Assembly (NCBI GenBank): GCA_051656645.1
Contig: JBOGCH010000005.1
Location: 1 to 64,000, forward strand
Direction: 5' to 3'
Length of the DNA: 64,000 bases
Source of the DNA: JBOGCH01 sp051656645
Lineage (GTDB): Bacteria; Bacteroidota; Bacteroidia; Bacteroidales; Marinifilaceae
Part shown: positions 56,876 to 64,000 of the stretch, in pieces
How positions within the stretch are numbered: position 1 is the stretch's first letter
Layout of the letters: every line of letters begins with the position of its first letter
Notes under the pieces: model-generated
What the model saw: the letters and a program-made list of their open reading frames with translations, nothing else
Told to the model about the DNA's origin: nothing
The model's database searches: none
Position numbers and translations under genes: made by a program

Positions 56876-59251
56876 ATGATGAAACAAACATTCCTATTAC
56901 TTCTGCTAAGCACTCTTTTTTTAAGTGCGATAGCAAAGAATCGGGTAATTGAACACCCTAGTTGTGACTATCATGCTAACATAAAGTTTGATAGAGTAGA
57001 AATAACCGATAGTGTTACCATTTGCGACATTACGGTTTCAGATATTCCTCATAATTGTTATATGATTCCCACATCCATGTTTCTAAAGGAGGAGGGTGGT
57101 GATAGGACATACAAATTACTGCGCTCTGAAGGTTATGAACTGGACAAAAAGCAGTTTATGCCAGAGGAGGGATTTATGAAAGCTCGTTTATTCTTTGAAC
57201 GAGTAGATGACGATGTTATTTTATTAAATACCGGCGGAAATGCTCGTCCTAATTTGGAAACTTACCGTTTGTCCTTGCAGAAAGCAAAAGACGCCATTCC
57301 AACCCAATGGTTAGGTTCGTGGATGACTGCCGACGGAATCAATAAAGTAAAGCTTATACTCACAGAAAAGAAAGCCATTTATCAAAATAAAATATGGGAC
57401 TATAAAGAGGTTCAAGGTAATAGTAAACAGTTGCGAATAGCACTTATAAACAAAGACCTGAACCATGTGCTTGCATTAAAACAAGATAAAAATAACGCTA
57501 TTCGCATTCATGAGCACCGCCAAGATAAAGGCACATTGTGCAGCAAGGAATTTACAACATTAGACACTCCTCAAGCATGGAGTTTTGACAATAACCGTTA
57601 TCGTAATAAACTCTACTCCGATAAGCCAACCGTTCTGCGCGGATATATTGAAGGGTATGTTCTGGAAATGGGATATACCACATTAACATTTAATATAGAT
57701 AAACAAGAAACAGATGAGAATGTAACTGTTATTACGGAGATTGATAAAGACGGATGTTTTGAAGTGCAACTTCAATTAGGTATTCCTCAATACGTATATT
57801 GTGATGCAATCTCCGCTTATCTTTGTCCCGGCGATACTGTAGCAGTTTGTGGCAAACAATTTGATCCTAGTTGGTGCGAGAGCGGCATTGCAGTAATGAG
57901 TAGTGGGGTGAGTGGTGAAATAATGGTATATGAACAACATCTTGATAAAATGTTCAGAGCATTGGATTATACCCAAAGTATGTACATGAAAGCTTCAAAA
58001 AAGCTTGAAACAACTTTAGCCGGTAAGCAGCAGATATTTAAATTCATGGAGGAGTTAGATCAACGTCTACCAGCTGTTGTTAATCAATATTACATAGATG
58101 ATCTTACGCGCGATGTGCTATACTCCAATTATCAGGCAGGTTATTTTGTTTCCCTCTTTGAACTCTATTCCGGATACAATAATTCAAGATTCACTTACAA
58201 GGAAACAAAAAAAGGAATGGAACGAATTCTGGATCCTAATTTTCAGCCAATAGATAAGAATGCGTATTTTGATTTTGCGCCAAGGTTTATGCAAACCGTA
58301 ATGAACAATCCATTAATTGCTTCTACTAGCAAGACTTGGGTACCTATTAATCGATATGAATATTCTGCATTTCATTTTAGTTTGTATGATGCGGAGCAAG
58401 AACTAGCGAAACAACTACGCTTTGATATTATGAACAGATTGTTTCCTAACCTGAAAAGCGAGATAGCCGATACATCTCGTGCCCGATTTGATTCCTGGAC
58501 AGAGAACGGATATTATGGAGGGGAATGCGATACAACGCTAAATAAATATATACAACCAATAAATGAAGTTTTAAACAAAGAAAAAGACAACATGCTAACT
58601 AAAAGCAATGTGATTGCTTTTATGAATGAACGTAGGGAAAAACTGACAGGACCATCTGTGCTGTGGGATTTAGCCGTTAGTAGAACAATTTATGACATTA
58701 TGACGAGGCATTCCATTTCAAAAGGTGAATTATTGGGTTATGTTGCTGCCCTTTTGCCTGCGATTAGTACGGATTATATTCGTGAAGTAATATTGCAAAA
58801 ATATACGGACTACGTTTTGAGCCAACAGTCGGTTGTTTCAAATAACGCATCAAACAGCAAAGCAGACTCCGTATTCGCTGCACTTATTAAGCCCTATGAG
58901 GATAATGTTTTGTTTATTGATTTTTGGAGCACCGGATGCGGACCTTGTCGCGCTGGCATGAAAGCACAGCGTGAAACGGTAGAGAAGCTAAAAGATCGTA
59001 ACGTAAAATTTCTTTATGTAACTAGCGAGAAAGACTCCCCACTGGAACAGTACAACAAGTTTTTAACGGAGAATGATATAAAAGGCGAACAGTTACGTGT
59101 CTCAGCAGACACATGGAATTATCTTAGTTCTAAATTTGGTATCTCCGGAATTCCTCATCATGTGATAGTGAACCGTAAGGGAGAAGTGGTAGACAATAAC
59201 ATAAAACTTTGGGATGAGTATAAACTTACCCAACTAGAGCAAGCAAACTAG
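56876..59251 (+). CDS. TlpA-like thioredoxin-domain protein with a large N-terminal region
   Basis: 791 residues. Signal peptide 1-21 (LLLLLSTLFLSAIAK). N-terminal 640 residues are unrecognised, mixed beta and helical. C-terminal thioredoxin domain: NVLFIDFWSTGCGPCRAGMK with the C-G-P-C site (about 687-690), FGISGIPHHVIVNRKGEVVD with the cis-Pro. TlpA-type proteins reduce or form disulphides outside the cytoplasm. It starts 17 nt after the second permease, so it is likely co-expressed with the pump and may act on a pump part or cargo. Confidence 0.85.
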   Translation: MMKQTFLLLLLSTLFLSAIAKNRVIEHPSCDYHANIKFDRVEITDSVTICDITVSDIPHNCYMIPTSMFLKEEGGDRTYKLLRSEGYELDKKQFMPEEGFMKARLFFERVDDDVILLNTGGNARPNLETYRLSLQKAKDAIPTQWLGSWMTADGINKVKLILTEKKAIYQNKIWDYKEVQGNSKQLRIALINKDLNHVLALKQDKNNAIRIHEHRQDKGTLCSKEFTTLDTPQAWSFDNNRYRNKLYSDKPTVLRGYIEGYVLEMGYTTLTFNIDKQETDENVTVITEIDKDGCFEVQLQLGIPQYVYCDAISAYLCPGDTVAVCGKQFDPSWCESGIAVMSSGVSGEIMVYEQHLDKMFRALDYTQSMYMKASKKLETTLAGKQQIFKFMEELDQRLPAVVNQYYIDDLTRDVLYSNYQAGYFVSLFELYSGYNNSRFTYKETKKGMERILDPNFQPIDKNAYFDFAPRFMQTVMNNPLIASTSKTWVPINRYEYSAFHFSLYDAEQELAKQLRFDIMNRLFPNLKSEIADTSRARFDSWTENGYYGGECDTTLNKYIQPINEVLNKEKDNMLTKSNVIAFMNERREKLTGPSVLWDLAVSRTIYDIMTRHSISKGELLGYVAALLPAISTDYIREVILQKYTDYVLSQQSVVSNNASNSKADSVFAALIKPYEDNVLFIDFWSTGCGPCRAGMKAQRETVEKLKDRNVKFLYVTSEKDSPLEQYNKFLTENDIKGEQLRVSADTWNYLSSKFGISGIPHHVIVNRKGEVVDNNIKLWDEYKLTQLEQAN

Positions 59252-59263
59252 CACTAATTCATC

Positions 59264-59317
59264 CTGTACACAGTCATCCCCTCATGCCATACAGCATGTG
59301 GGGATGACTGTGTACAG
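59264..59317. terminator. Long hairpin after the export operon
   Basis: Arms of 24 nt (CTGTACACAGTCATCCCC then TCATGC, paired with GCATG-TGGGGATGACTGTG and its end TACAG), one mismatch, 6-nt loop. No clear U tract on either side, so it may work as an mRNA-stabilising hairpin as well as a terminator. Confidence 0.55.
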
Positions 59318-59488
59318 AGTAAATCAATTTGCAATAGGAATTCTATAACTAGGAGCCGCGTTTGTTATTCAAGAAAATAAATGACTCTGTTTGGTATGTG
59401 CAAAGATACAAATGTCGCATTTTATCAACGTTCCTTTACTAGTTTCAAACAGAATAAGAGCGTGTCTCAATTTCCTCTTTATCCCCAC

Positions 59489-59658
59489 TCTGGTTGCTCT
59501 CTGGTCTCGCTCTAGTTTCGCCCTGTCAACTAGGCATCAACTTCGTATCAAGTTCGCATTAACTTCGAGTCTATAGACACGAACATAACACGAAGTTGAT
59601 ACGAACTTAATACGAACTTGACAGGGAGCAAGCAGAGCGAGACCAGAGAGCAACCAGA
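59489..59658. repeat. Large imperfect inverted repeat
   Basis: Left arm begins TCTGGTTGCTCTCTGGTCTC (59489), right arm ends GAGACCAGAGAGCAACCAGA (59658). Inner parts share CCCTGTCAA / TTGACAGGG and several AACTTCGTATCAAGTTCG-like units; the centre is the palindrome GTCTATAGAC (59569-59578). About 170 nt, no open frame, no transposase. It could fold as one cruciform or long RNA hairpin. The rest of the 477-nt gap (59318-59488 and 59659-59728) shows nothing else definite. Confidence 0.6.
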
Positions 59659-59728
59659 AAGGGGAATGGGAGAGGGTAATAGGATATTGTTGCTGTGGTA
59701 TGTGGCTAACTTATCGTATTTTAGGGTT

Positions 59729-60478
59729 TTATAGAACTATGTAATTGTGTTTAGGCCATGATGTTTGGATGTTTTCTTTAATAGAATCTTTAACCACTAG
59801 AAAATCTATGTTTGTAAGATTGCCAACAATGTAGTTTTCGGCGGTATTTAATTTATGTTCCTCTGCTGTTACAATTACTTTATTGGCATGATTGATCATG
59901 AGACTTTTTACCAATGATTCTTCACGATTAGGACATGAAAGTCCAATTTGTGGATGTACGCTGCATATTCCGAGAATTAACCAATCTGCATAGATATTTT
60001 GTAATTCCCGATACACAGGGATACCAACGGTAACTTGTGAGTTTGGATAAACGGTACCGCCTAGAAAAATAGTTTCAGTATTAGGCCGGTGCATAATCTC
60101 TGCGATTATGGGAAAACTGTTTGTATAAATAGTGAGGTGTAATTGTGGTGGTAGTTGGCGAATAATTTCCAGGTTTGTTGTACCGCCATCAATGAGAATA
60201 ACGTCGCCGTTTTTTAATAATGGAATGACTTTTTCGGCAAGCGCTTTCTTCTGATAAGTTCCGGCGTGCATACGATCCGTAAAGTCCGGCTGTATACCCG
60301 ATTTGGCAACAGCACCTCCGTGTACTTTGGTAAGTAGGCCTAGTTTATCCATTTCTATAATATCACGTCTAAGCGTATCGTCCGATATGTTTAACTCGCG
60401 ACTAAGATTTGTAATATTTATGCTTTGATTGTTTTTAAGGTAGTTGACTATGTATTGTTGACGTTCGGTTTTTTGCAT
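59729..60478 (-). CDS. DeoR-family transcription regulator
   Basis: 249 residues. DeoR HTH (about 6-57): ERQQYIVNYLKNNQSINITN, LSRELNISDDTLRRDIIEMD, KLGLLTKVHGGAV. Sugar-phosphate isomerase-like sensor domain with DVILIDGGTTNLEIIRQLP and TNSFPIIAEI, whose glycine/threonine loop binds a phosphorylated sugar. It starts 101 bases before the divergent nucleotidase operator ends and probably controls itself and the neighbour. Target sugar unknown. Confidence 0.9.
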   Translation of the reverse strand: MQKTERQQYIVNYLKNNQSINITNLSRELNISDDTLRRDIIEMDKLGLLTKVHGGAVAKSGIQPDFTDRMHAGTYQKKALAEKVIPLLKNGDVILIDGGTTNLEIIRQLPPQLHLTIYTNSFPIIAEIMHRPNTETIFLGGTVYPNSQVTVGIPVYRELQNIYADWLILGICSVHPQIGLSCPNREESLVKSLMINHANKVIVTAEEHKLNTAENYIVGNLTNIDFLVVKDSIKENIQTSWPKHNYIVL

Positions 60479-60503
60479 ACATGTGCGGTTTTTGTGTTGT
60501 GTG

Positions 60504-60554
60504 TTACCGCAAATATACTATATTTGAAAATAAAAACAGTATATATTGCGGTAA
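60504..60554. promoter_or_regulatory. Divergent promoters inside an inverted repeat (DeoR operator)
   Basis: Arms TTACCGCAAATATACT (60504-60519) and AGTATATATTGCGGTAA (60538-60554), inverted with one extra base. Within lie a minus-strand -7 TATATTTG (60517-60510) and a plus-strand -7 TATATTTG (60519-60526). The first reads to the DeoR gene, the second toward the nucleotidase gene. Confidence 0.7.
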
Positions 60555-60658
60555 ATAGATATTGTATGCGGTTTTATTGATAAAAAGTATGACTATTTTA
60601 ATAAAACACGAAGAAATGGACACAATACTGCAATAAGAGTTGAATTAAAATGTGATGG

Positions 60659-61180
60659 ATGATGAAAAAAAGAATTTTAGTAGATATGGATGGTGTTTTA
60701 GCCGATATATATAAGTCGTTAATTAGAATTGAATATGGAGTTTCAGAGGGGATTGGAGAAATAGAGAATAAATTGAAAGGTGTAGCCGAGCGGGAAGCTT
60801 TTCCTTGTTTACGAGAAACGGTTAGTAGTCCCGGTTTTTTTAGGAATGCTCCGTTAATGGAAGGTAGTGTTGAAGGACTACGTTATTTAAATGAGAAGTA
60901 TGATGTACTAATTGTTTCTTCGGCTACAGAATTTCCGGGTTGTTTAGACGATAAACAGGCGTGGCTACAGGAACATTTTCCGTTTATTGGATGGGAACAA
61001 ATGGTATTTTGTGGTAAGAAGAATTCTGTGCAAGGAGATATAATGCTCGATGATCATCCCAAGAATTTGTCTTATTTCAATGGTAAACGTTACATGTTTA
61101 CGCAGCCACATAATGCATTGATTGAAGATGAAGGATTTGAGCGAGTAAACAATTGGAAGAAGGTTGTACAAGTATTATAA
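60659..61180 (+). CDS. 5'(3')-deoxyribonucleotidase-like HAD phosphatase
   Basis: 173 residues (MMKKRILVDMDGVLADIYKS). HAD motif I DMDGVLAD with nucleophile Asp9 and Asp11, motif II VSSATEFPG, motif III/IV KNSVQGDIMLDDHPKNL. Size and pattern match NT5C-type deoxynucleotidases. It would dephosphorylate deoxynucleotides. The start may be the second ATG (60662). Divergent from the DeoR-family gene. Confidence 0.85.
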   Translation: MMKKRILVDMDGVLADIYKSLIRIEYGVSEGIGEIENKLKGVAEREAFPCLRETVSSPGFFRNAPLMEGSVEGLRYLNEKYDVLIVSSATEFPGCLDDKQAWLQEHFPFIGWEQMVFCGKKNSVQGDIMLDDHPKNLSYFNGKRYMFTQPHNALIEDEGFERVNNWKKVVQVL

Positions 61181-61181
61181 T

Positions 61182-61222
61182 AAAGTGGGAGCGACAATAT
61201 ATTTTATTGTTGCTCCCACTTT
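61182..61222. terminator. Terminator after the nucleotidase gene
   Basis: Arms AAAGTGGGAGC and ACAATA paired with TATTGT and GCTCCCACTTT; stem of about 17 bp, 7-nt loop, then ATTTGTAAT on the plus strand. Confidence 0.8.
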
Positions 61223-61305
61223 ATTTGTAATGTAACGCGGGGCTGGTGTGTACAATTTAAAATATTTAATGCAATTTGATATGAAATATTATCTAATTGT
61301 TTATT

Positions 61306-61938
61306 CTATATATTATGCTTTGTGGGTTTATTTAGCAGACGTAAGTACATCGAGTCCGAGCAATCACTATTATCAGGTTTTATACAGAATGTATAAACTT
61401 CAATAAGTGTTGGATTAAAATGGCGTGGGATTGGTATGTTTACAGATGTTTGTGGTAGTGGCCACTCTAAGCGTTTTACAATAACTATTTGTTTACCCGG
61501 TTGGTAGAATACAACGACAAGATCATTAGTAGGATCTATCATACGAATGGCTAACAGGGTAAGTTGTATTGTGTTGTTTTCGCAAATGTATGTACCTTCT
61601 ATAGGCCAATTGGATAGATTTCCACATGAACATATAATATTATTTGGCATTATTGAGTATGATGAATTCGTTTCATTGTTTACAATAAATTTACTATTAC
61701 ATTCAATGAAATCTTCATTACAGTGGTTGTTTGCAAAACCAAGTTTTAATGCCGGCATGAAAATTTTTGCTAAACTTTCCGCATATTGTATCTTCGCCTC
61801 ACTCATTGCTTGCGCCATGGAAAGGGCTTTACTAGGACTTAAAGACGTAGTATTTTCTTGATTGTCATTTAGTGTATAGTATATCCATTTTCTTTTTTTT
61901 ATGTTAATGGATGACAATATAGACTTTCTGTTTTTCAT
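61306..61938 (-). CDS. Unknown protein
   Basis: 210 residues (MKNRKSILSSINIKKRKWIY). First 75 residues helical with SLSPSKALSMAQAMSEAKIQ; the rest is beta-rich with four Cys (about 73, 79, 104, 106) and pairs like NIICSCGN, and ends LRLLNKPTKHNI. No signal peptide, no recognised family. It stands alone on the minus strand between two terminators. The base composition is host-like. Confidence 0.65.
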   Translation of the reverse strand: MKNRKSILSSINIKKRKWIYYTLNDNQENTTSLSPSKALSMAQAMSEAKIQYAESLAKIFMPALKLGFANNHCNEDFIECNSKFIVNNETNSSYSIMPNNIICSCGNLSNWPIEGTYICENNTIQLTLLAIRMIDPTNDLVVVFYQPGKQIVIVKRLEWPLPQTSVNIPIPRHFNPTLIEVYTFCIKPDNSDCSDSMYLRLLNKPTKHNI

Positions 61939-62256
61939 AAAATATTAATATATAGGCAGATATGTGTTGTAAAATTGTCTGAAATTTGATGAGTATATTT
62001 ACTAATATTTTAGAATAATTGTTTCTTTCTAGATAACTTTTTTTCGCATATTGCTATTATTTTATCTAATATATTGAGATTAAGTTTTTTATAATGCTTC
62101 ATATTGTTTGGATTATGCGTTCCTGATTTAAGTAGAGTGGACAAGAAAGCAGATAGGACGTGCATGGTGCAACGATTGGAATATAATAAATTAGAAGACT
62201 CAATATTTAGAAGGATAAGTAGTAAAACGTCTAAGCTTTTATGTGCAAGTTTACGG
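61939..62256. other. Gene-free stretch
   Basis: AT-rich 318 nt between an unknown gene and the thioredoxin terminator. A plus-strand 70-codon frame that starts at TTG 62104 and runs through the terminator is not supported. No promoter or repeat seen. Confidence 0.5.
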
Positions 62257-62314
62257 AACCGTATAAAAAAGAAGTGTGTTACAAAAATAGTAACACACTT
62301 CTTTTTATACGGTT
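62257..62314. terminator. Terminator after the thioredoxin gene
   Basis: Very long stem: AACCGTATAAAAA and GAAGTGTGTTAC pair with GTAACACACTTC and TTTTTATACGGTT, loop of 7. The minus-strand reading ends 4 nt past the thioredoxin stop. Confidence 0.85.
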
Positions 62315-62317
62315 GAA

Positions 62318-62743
62318 TTATTTCTTTTGATTGAGTAGTTTCTCATCTATTATCTTTTTGAGCTGTTCCTTAGGTTGTAGACCAACCATTTTAGTGGGTT
62401 CACCTTGGGTTGGAATAAATACTAACATAGGGATGCTGCGAGCGGCAAATAGCTGTGCAATTGCGGGATTTTTATCAACATCAATTTTATAGATTTGGAT
62501 TTTCTTTCCATATTCTTTTTGTAGTTCTTCTAATATTGGCGCAAGTTTTTTGCATGGCGGACACCAATCGGCATATAAATCAATAATGACAGGTTTATCG
62601 CCTAAGTATTTCCATTCCTTATTTGTGGTATAATCCCATATTTGTTTTTTAAAATCCTCTGTAGAAATGTTTTTAACTGTTTGGCTGTACCCATAGGTTA
62701 GAGAGATGACAATTAGTGCGAATAGTATAAATAATTTCTTCAT
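62318..62743 (-). CDS. Exported thioredoxin-like protein
   Basis: 141 residues from ATG 62743 (MKKLFILFALIVISLTYGYS), with a signal peptide cut near YSQ. Thioredoxin fold: VIIDLYADWCPPCKKLAPIL with the W-C-P-P-C site (about 60-64), KIQIYKIDVDKNPAIAQLFA and RSIPMLVFIP with cis-Pro. A periplasmic thiol oxidoreductase. Earlier in-frame starts would add an unlikely leader. Confidence 0.9.
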   Translation of the reverse strand: MKKLFILFALIVISLTYGYSQTVKNISTEDFKKQIWDYTTNKEWKYLGDKPVIIDLYADWCPPCKKLAPILEELQKEYGKKIQIYKIDVDKNPAIAQLFAARSIPMLVFIPTQGEPTKMVGLQPKEQLKKIIDEKLLNQKK

Positions 62744-62838
62744 ATGTTTTAGTTTAAATGTAGTTTTATAGCAGTTGTACGCCACATGGAGATAAAAGTT
62801 TGATGTTGATAAAGGAAGAAAGAACGTGAAACTAATAT

Positions 62839-62846
62839 TATATTTG
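62839..62846 (+). promoter_or_regulatory. -7 element of the ispE promoter
   Basis: TATATTTG, perfect TAnnTTTG, 24 nt before ATG 62871. It lies after an alternative upstream start at 62826, which it rules out. Confidence 0.65.
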
Positions 62847-62870
62847 TGGGCGAAATTAATACAACATTTA

Positions 62871-63704
62871 ATGAACAAGATAGTTTTAAAGCCGAATGCA
62901 AAGATTAATATTGGCTTGTATGTAACTGAAAAGAGAACGGATGGATTCCATAATCTGGAGACTCTGTTTTATCCTGTCGATTTATGTGATGAGTTAGTTA
63001 TTTGCACTAAATTGGACTCTTATGGTGAATGTGAGTTTACACAAAACGGTTTTATGCTAGATTGTGCTGACGAGCATAATTTAGTAGTAAAAGCATATAG
63101 GTTGTTGTGTGATGAATTTAACTTACCTTCGGTCAATGTTTGTTTAACAAAGTCAATACCCTTTGGCGCAGGGCTTGGAGGTGGATCGGCAGATGCTGCA
63201 TTTATGCTAAAAGGTTTAAATGAGCTGTTTTCTCTACATTTATCAGATGATAGGTTGGAACGTTATGCTGCCACTTTAGGAAGTGATTGTGCATTTTTTA
63301 TAAAGAATAAACCTGTTTTTGCATGTGGGCGTGGAGAAGAATTCACATGTGTGGAATTATCATTAAACGGTTGGCACATAGTTATGGTAAAGCCTGCGCA
63401 TGGAGTATCGACCGCCGATGCTTTTGGTGGGATTATTCCACATGTAGCAAATGTGAATTTGAGAGAAATATGCGATATGCCAATAACGCAATGGCAAGGT
63501 GTTATTGAAAATGCTTTTGAACAAACTGTCTTTGTAAAATATCCTGATTTATTGCATATCAAGAATAAATTGATAGAGTTGGGTGCAGTTTATACATCAA
63601 TGAGTGGAAGTGGATCAACTGTTTTTGGATTGTTTAAGGAAGTACCACATAACATAGGGAATTCTTTCCCTGACATGTTTGTATGGCATGGAGTATTAGA
63701 GTAG
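62871..63704 (+). CDS. ispE: 4-diphosphocytidyl-2-C-methyl-D-erythritol kinase
   Basis: 277 residues. GHMP kinase: substrate loop with VLKPNAKINIGLYV, ATP-binding PFGAGLGGGSADAAFML (about 97-114), LGSDCAFFI with the catalytic Asp, and C-terminal SMSGSGSTVFGLF. It phosphorylates CDP-ME in the MEP isoprenoid route. Start chosen by the -7 element. Confidence 0.95.
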   Translation: MNKIVLKPNAKINIGLYVTEKRTDGFHNLETLFYPVDLCDELVICTKLDSYGECEFTQNGFMLDCADEHNLVVKAYRLLCDEFNLPSVNVCLTKSIPFGAGLGGGSADAAFMLKGLNELFSLHLSDDRLERYAATLGSDCAFFIKNKPVFACGRGEEFTCVELSLNGWHIVMVKPAHGVSTADAFGGIIPHVANVNLREICDMPITQWQGVIENAFEQTVFVKYPDLLHIKNKLIELGAVYTSMSGSGSTVFGLFKEVPHNIGNSFPDMFVWHGVLE

Positions 63705-63711
63705 GGATATA

Positions 63712-63747
63712 AAAAATGGGCGAGTAAAACTGAACTCGCCCATTTTT
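63712..63747. terminator. Bidirectional terminator between ispE and the deiminase gene
   Basis: A perfect 13-bp stem AAAAATGGGCGAG / CTCGCCCATTTTT with 10-nt loop; U-rich on both strands. It ends the two converging genes. Confidence 0.9.
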
Positions 63748-63748
63748 A

Positions 63749-64000
63749 TTAACGTTCTTGTGGTTGCTGCTGGGTGACGCAATGTATCATGCCTCCTTCT
63801 GCATATATATTTTGCGCAAAAATACCTACAACTTTACGATCGGGATATATTTTTTGAATAATCTCCAATGCTTTATTGTCATTGGGATCATTATAAATAG
63901 GAACTAGTACCAAACCATTTGTTACGTAATAATTAACATAAGAGGCTTGTATGCCTAAGTTTTTCCCGTAGGTTGTTGTGACGTTGTTTTGAGTAAGGGG
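63749..64000 (-). CDS. Agmatine deiminase family protein, C-terminal part
   Basis: Last 83 codons of a gene that begins beyond the window's right edge. The end reads SYVNYYVTNGLVLVPIYNDP, NDNKALEIIQKIYPDRKVVG and GGMIHCVTQQQPQER, with the catalytic Cys in HCVTQQQP. Family converts agmatine to N-carbamoylputrescine and ammonia (or acts on peptidyl arginine in Porphyromonas). Whether the N-terminus carries a signal peptide cannot be seen. Confidence 0.9.
   Translation of the reverse strand, partial: PLTQNNVTTTYGKNLGIQASYVNYYVTNGLVLVPIYNDPNDNKALEIIQKIYPDRKVVGIFAQNIYAEGGMIHCVTQQQPQER

Noticed and set aside
59252..59728. Insertion sequence in the gap after the export operon
   Set aside because: Inverted repeats are present but there is no transposase frame and no clear target duplication.
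62104..62316. Plus-strand 70-codon frame
   Set aside because: Starts at TTG, has no promoter and reads through the long thioredoxin terminator.

Overview
The window is a piece of a low-GC Bacteroidales (Bacteroidota) chromosome. The phylum is inferred from several things in the sequence: promoters of the Bacteroidota type (-33 TTTG, about 19 nt, then TAnnTTTG), start codons without Shine-Dalgarno sites, phage genes of kinds common in gut Bacteroidales (PcfJ/PcfK-like, DUF4494-like), and host genes such as a patatin-OMP fusion, an NhaD antiporter and an agmatine deiminase. Species cannot be given. Family names are recognised from memory of motifs; no database search was run.

Positions 1 to about 42,100 are one end of a siphovirus-like prophage. 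It is read almost wholly on the minus strand and its distal part (rest of the tail, probably lysis genes, far attachment site) lies beyond position 1. From right to left: a tyrosine integrase beside the 3' end of host mnmE; a type II restriction-modification pair (38598-40599); a lysogeny unit on the plus strand (S24-type repressor plus two unknown genes, 36048-38262); a divergent switch region with two operators (35865-36021); three small lytic regulators (35033-35683); a recombination module (RecT, DUF1351-like, PD-(D/E)XK nuclease, SNF2 helicase); antirepressor, HNH and small genes; a replication module (SSB, winged-helix initiator carrying iterons inside its own gene); many small unknown genes with PcfK/PcfJ; a MazG-like gene; then a candidate late promoter (19402-19436) and the late genes: sigma-like gene, TerS, TerL, portal, MuF protein fused to a zincin domain, scaffold, decoration, capsid, connectors, major tail protein, frameshifted tail chaperones, tape measure, Dit-like and Tal-like tail proteins.

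The late region is cut by three minus-strand intrinsic terminators (18999-19026, 12561-12592, 8193-8224). Five genes start behind a nearly identical leader, CTATTTTAAAGTAAAATG, and two of these abut a terminator. One gene of foreign look, a DUF2971-like gene on the plus strand, sits between the tail chaperones and the tape measure gene.

From 42,228 to 64,000 the DNA is host: mnmE; a patatin-like phospholipase with a C-terminal beta-barrel and nhaD; a five-gene export operon (TolC-like, HlyD-like, two tandem RND permeases, TlpA-like protein); a DeoR-family regulator divergent from a deoxyribonucleotidase; an unknown gene; an exported thioredoxin; ispE; and the end of an agmatine deiminase gene cut by the window edge.

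The most unusual items are the MuF-zincin fusion with a small partner gene, the repeated late leader, two tRNA-like minihelices that bracket the early regulator operon, an iteron origin inside the initiator gene, and the unknown two-gene cassette behind the repressor.
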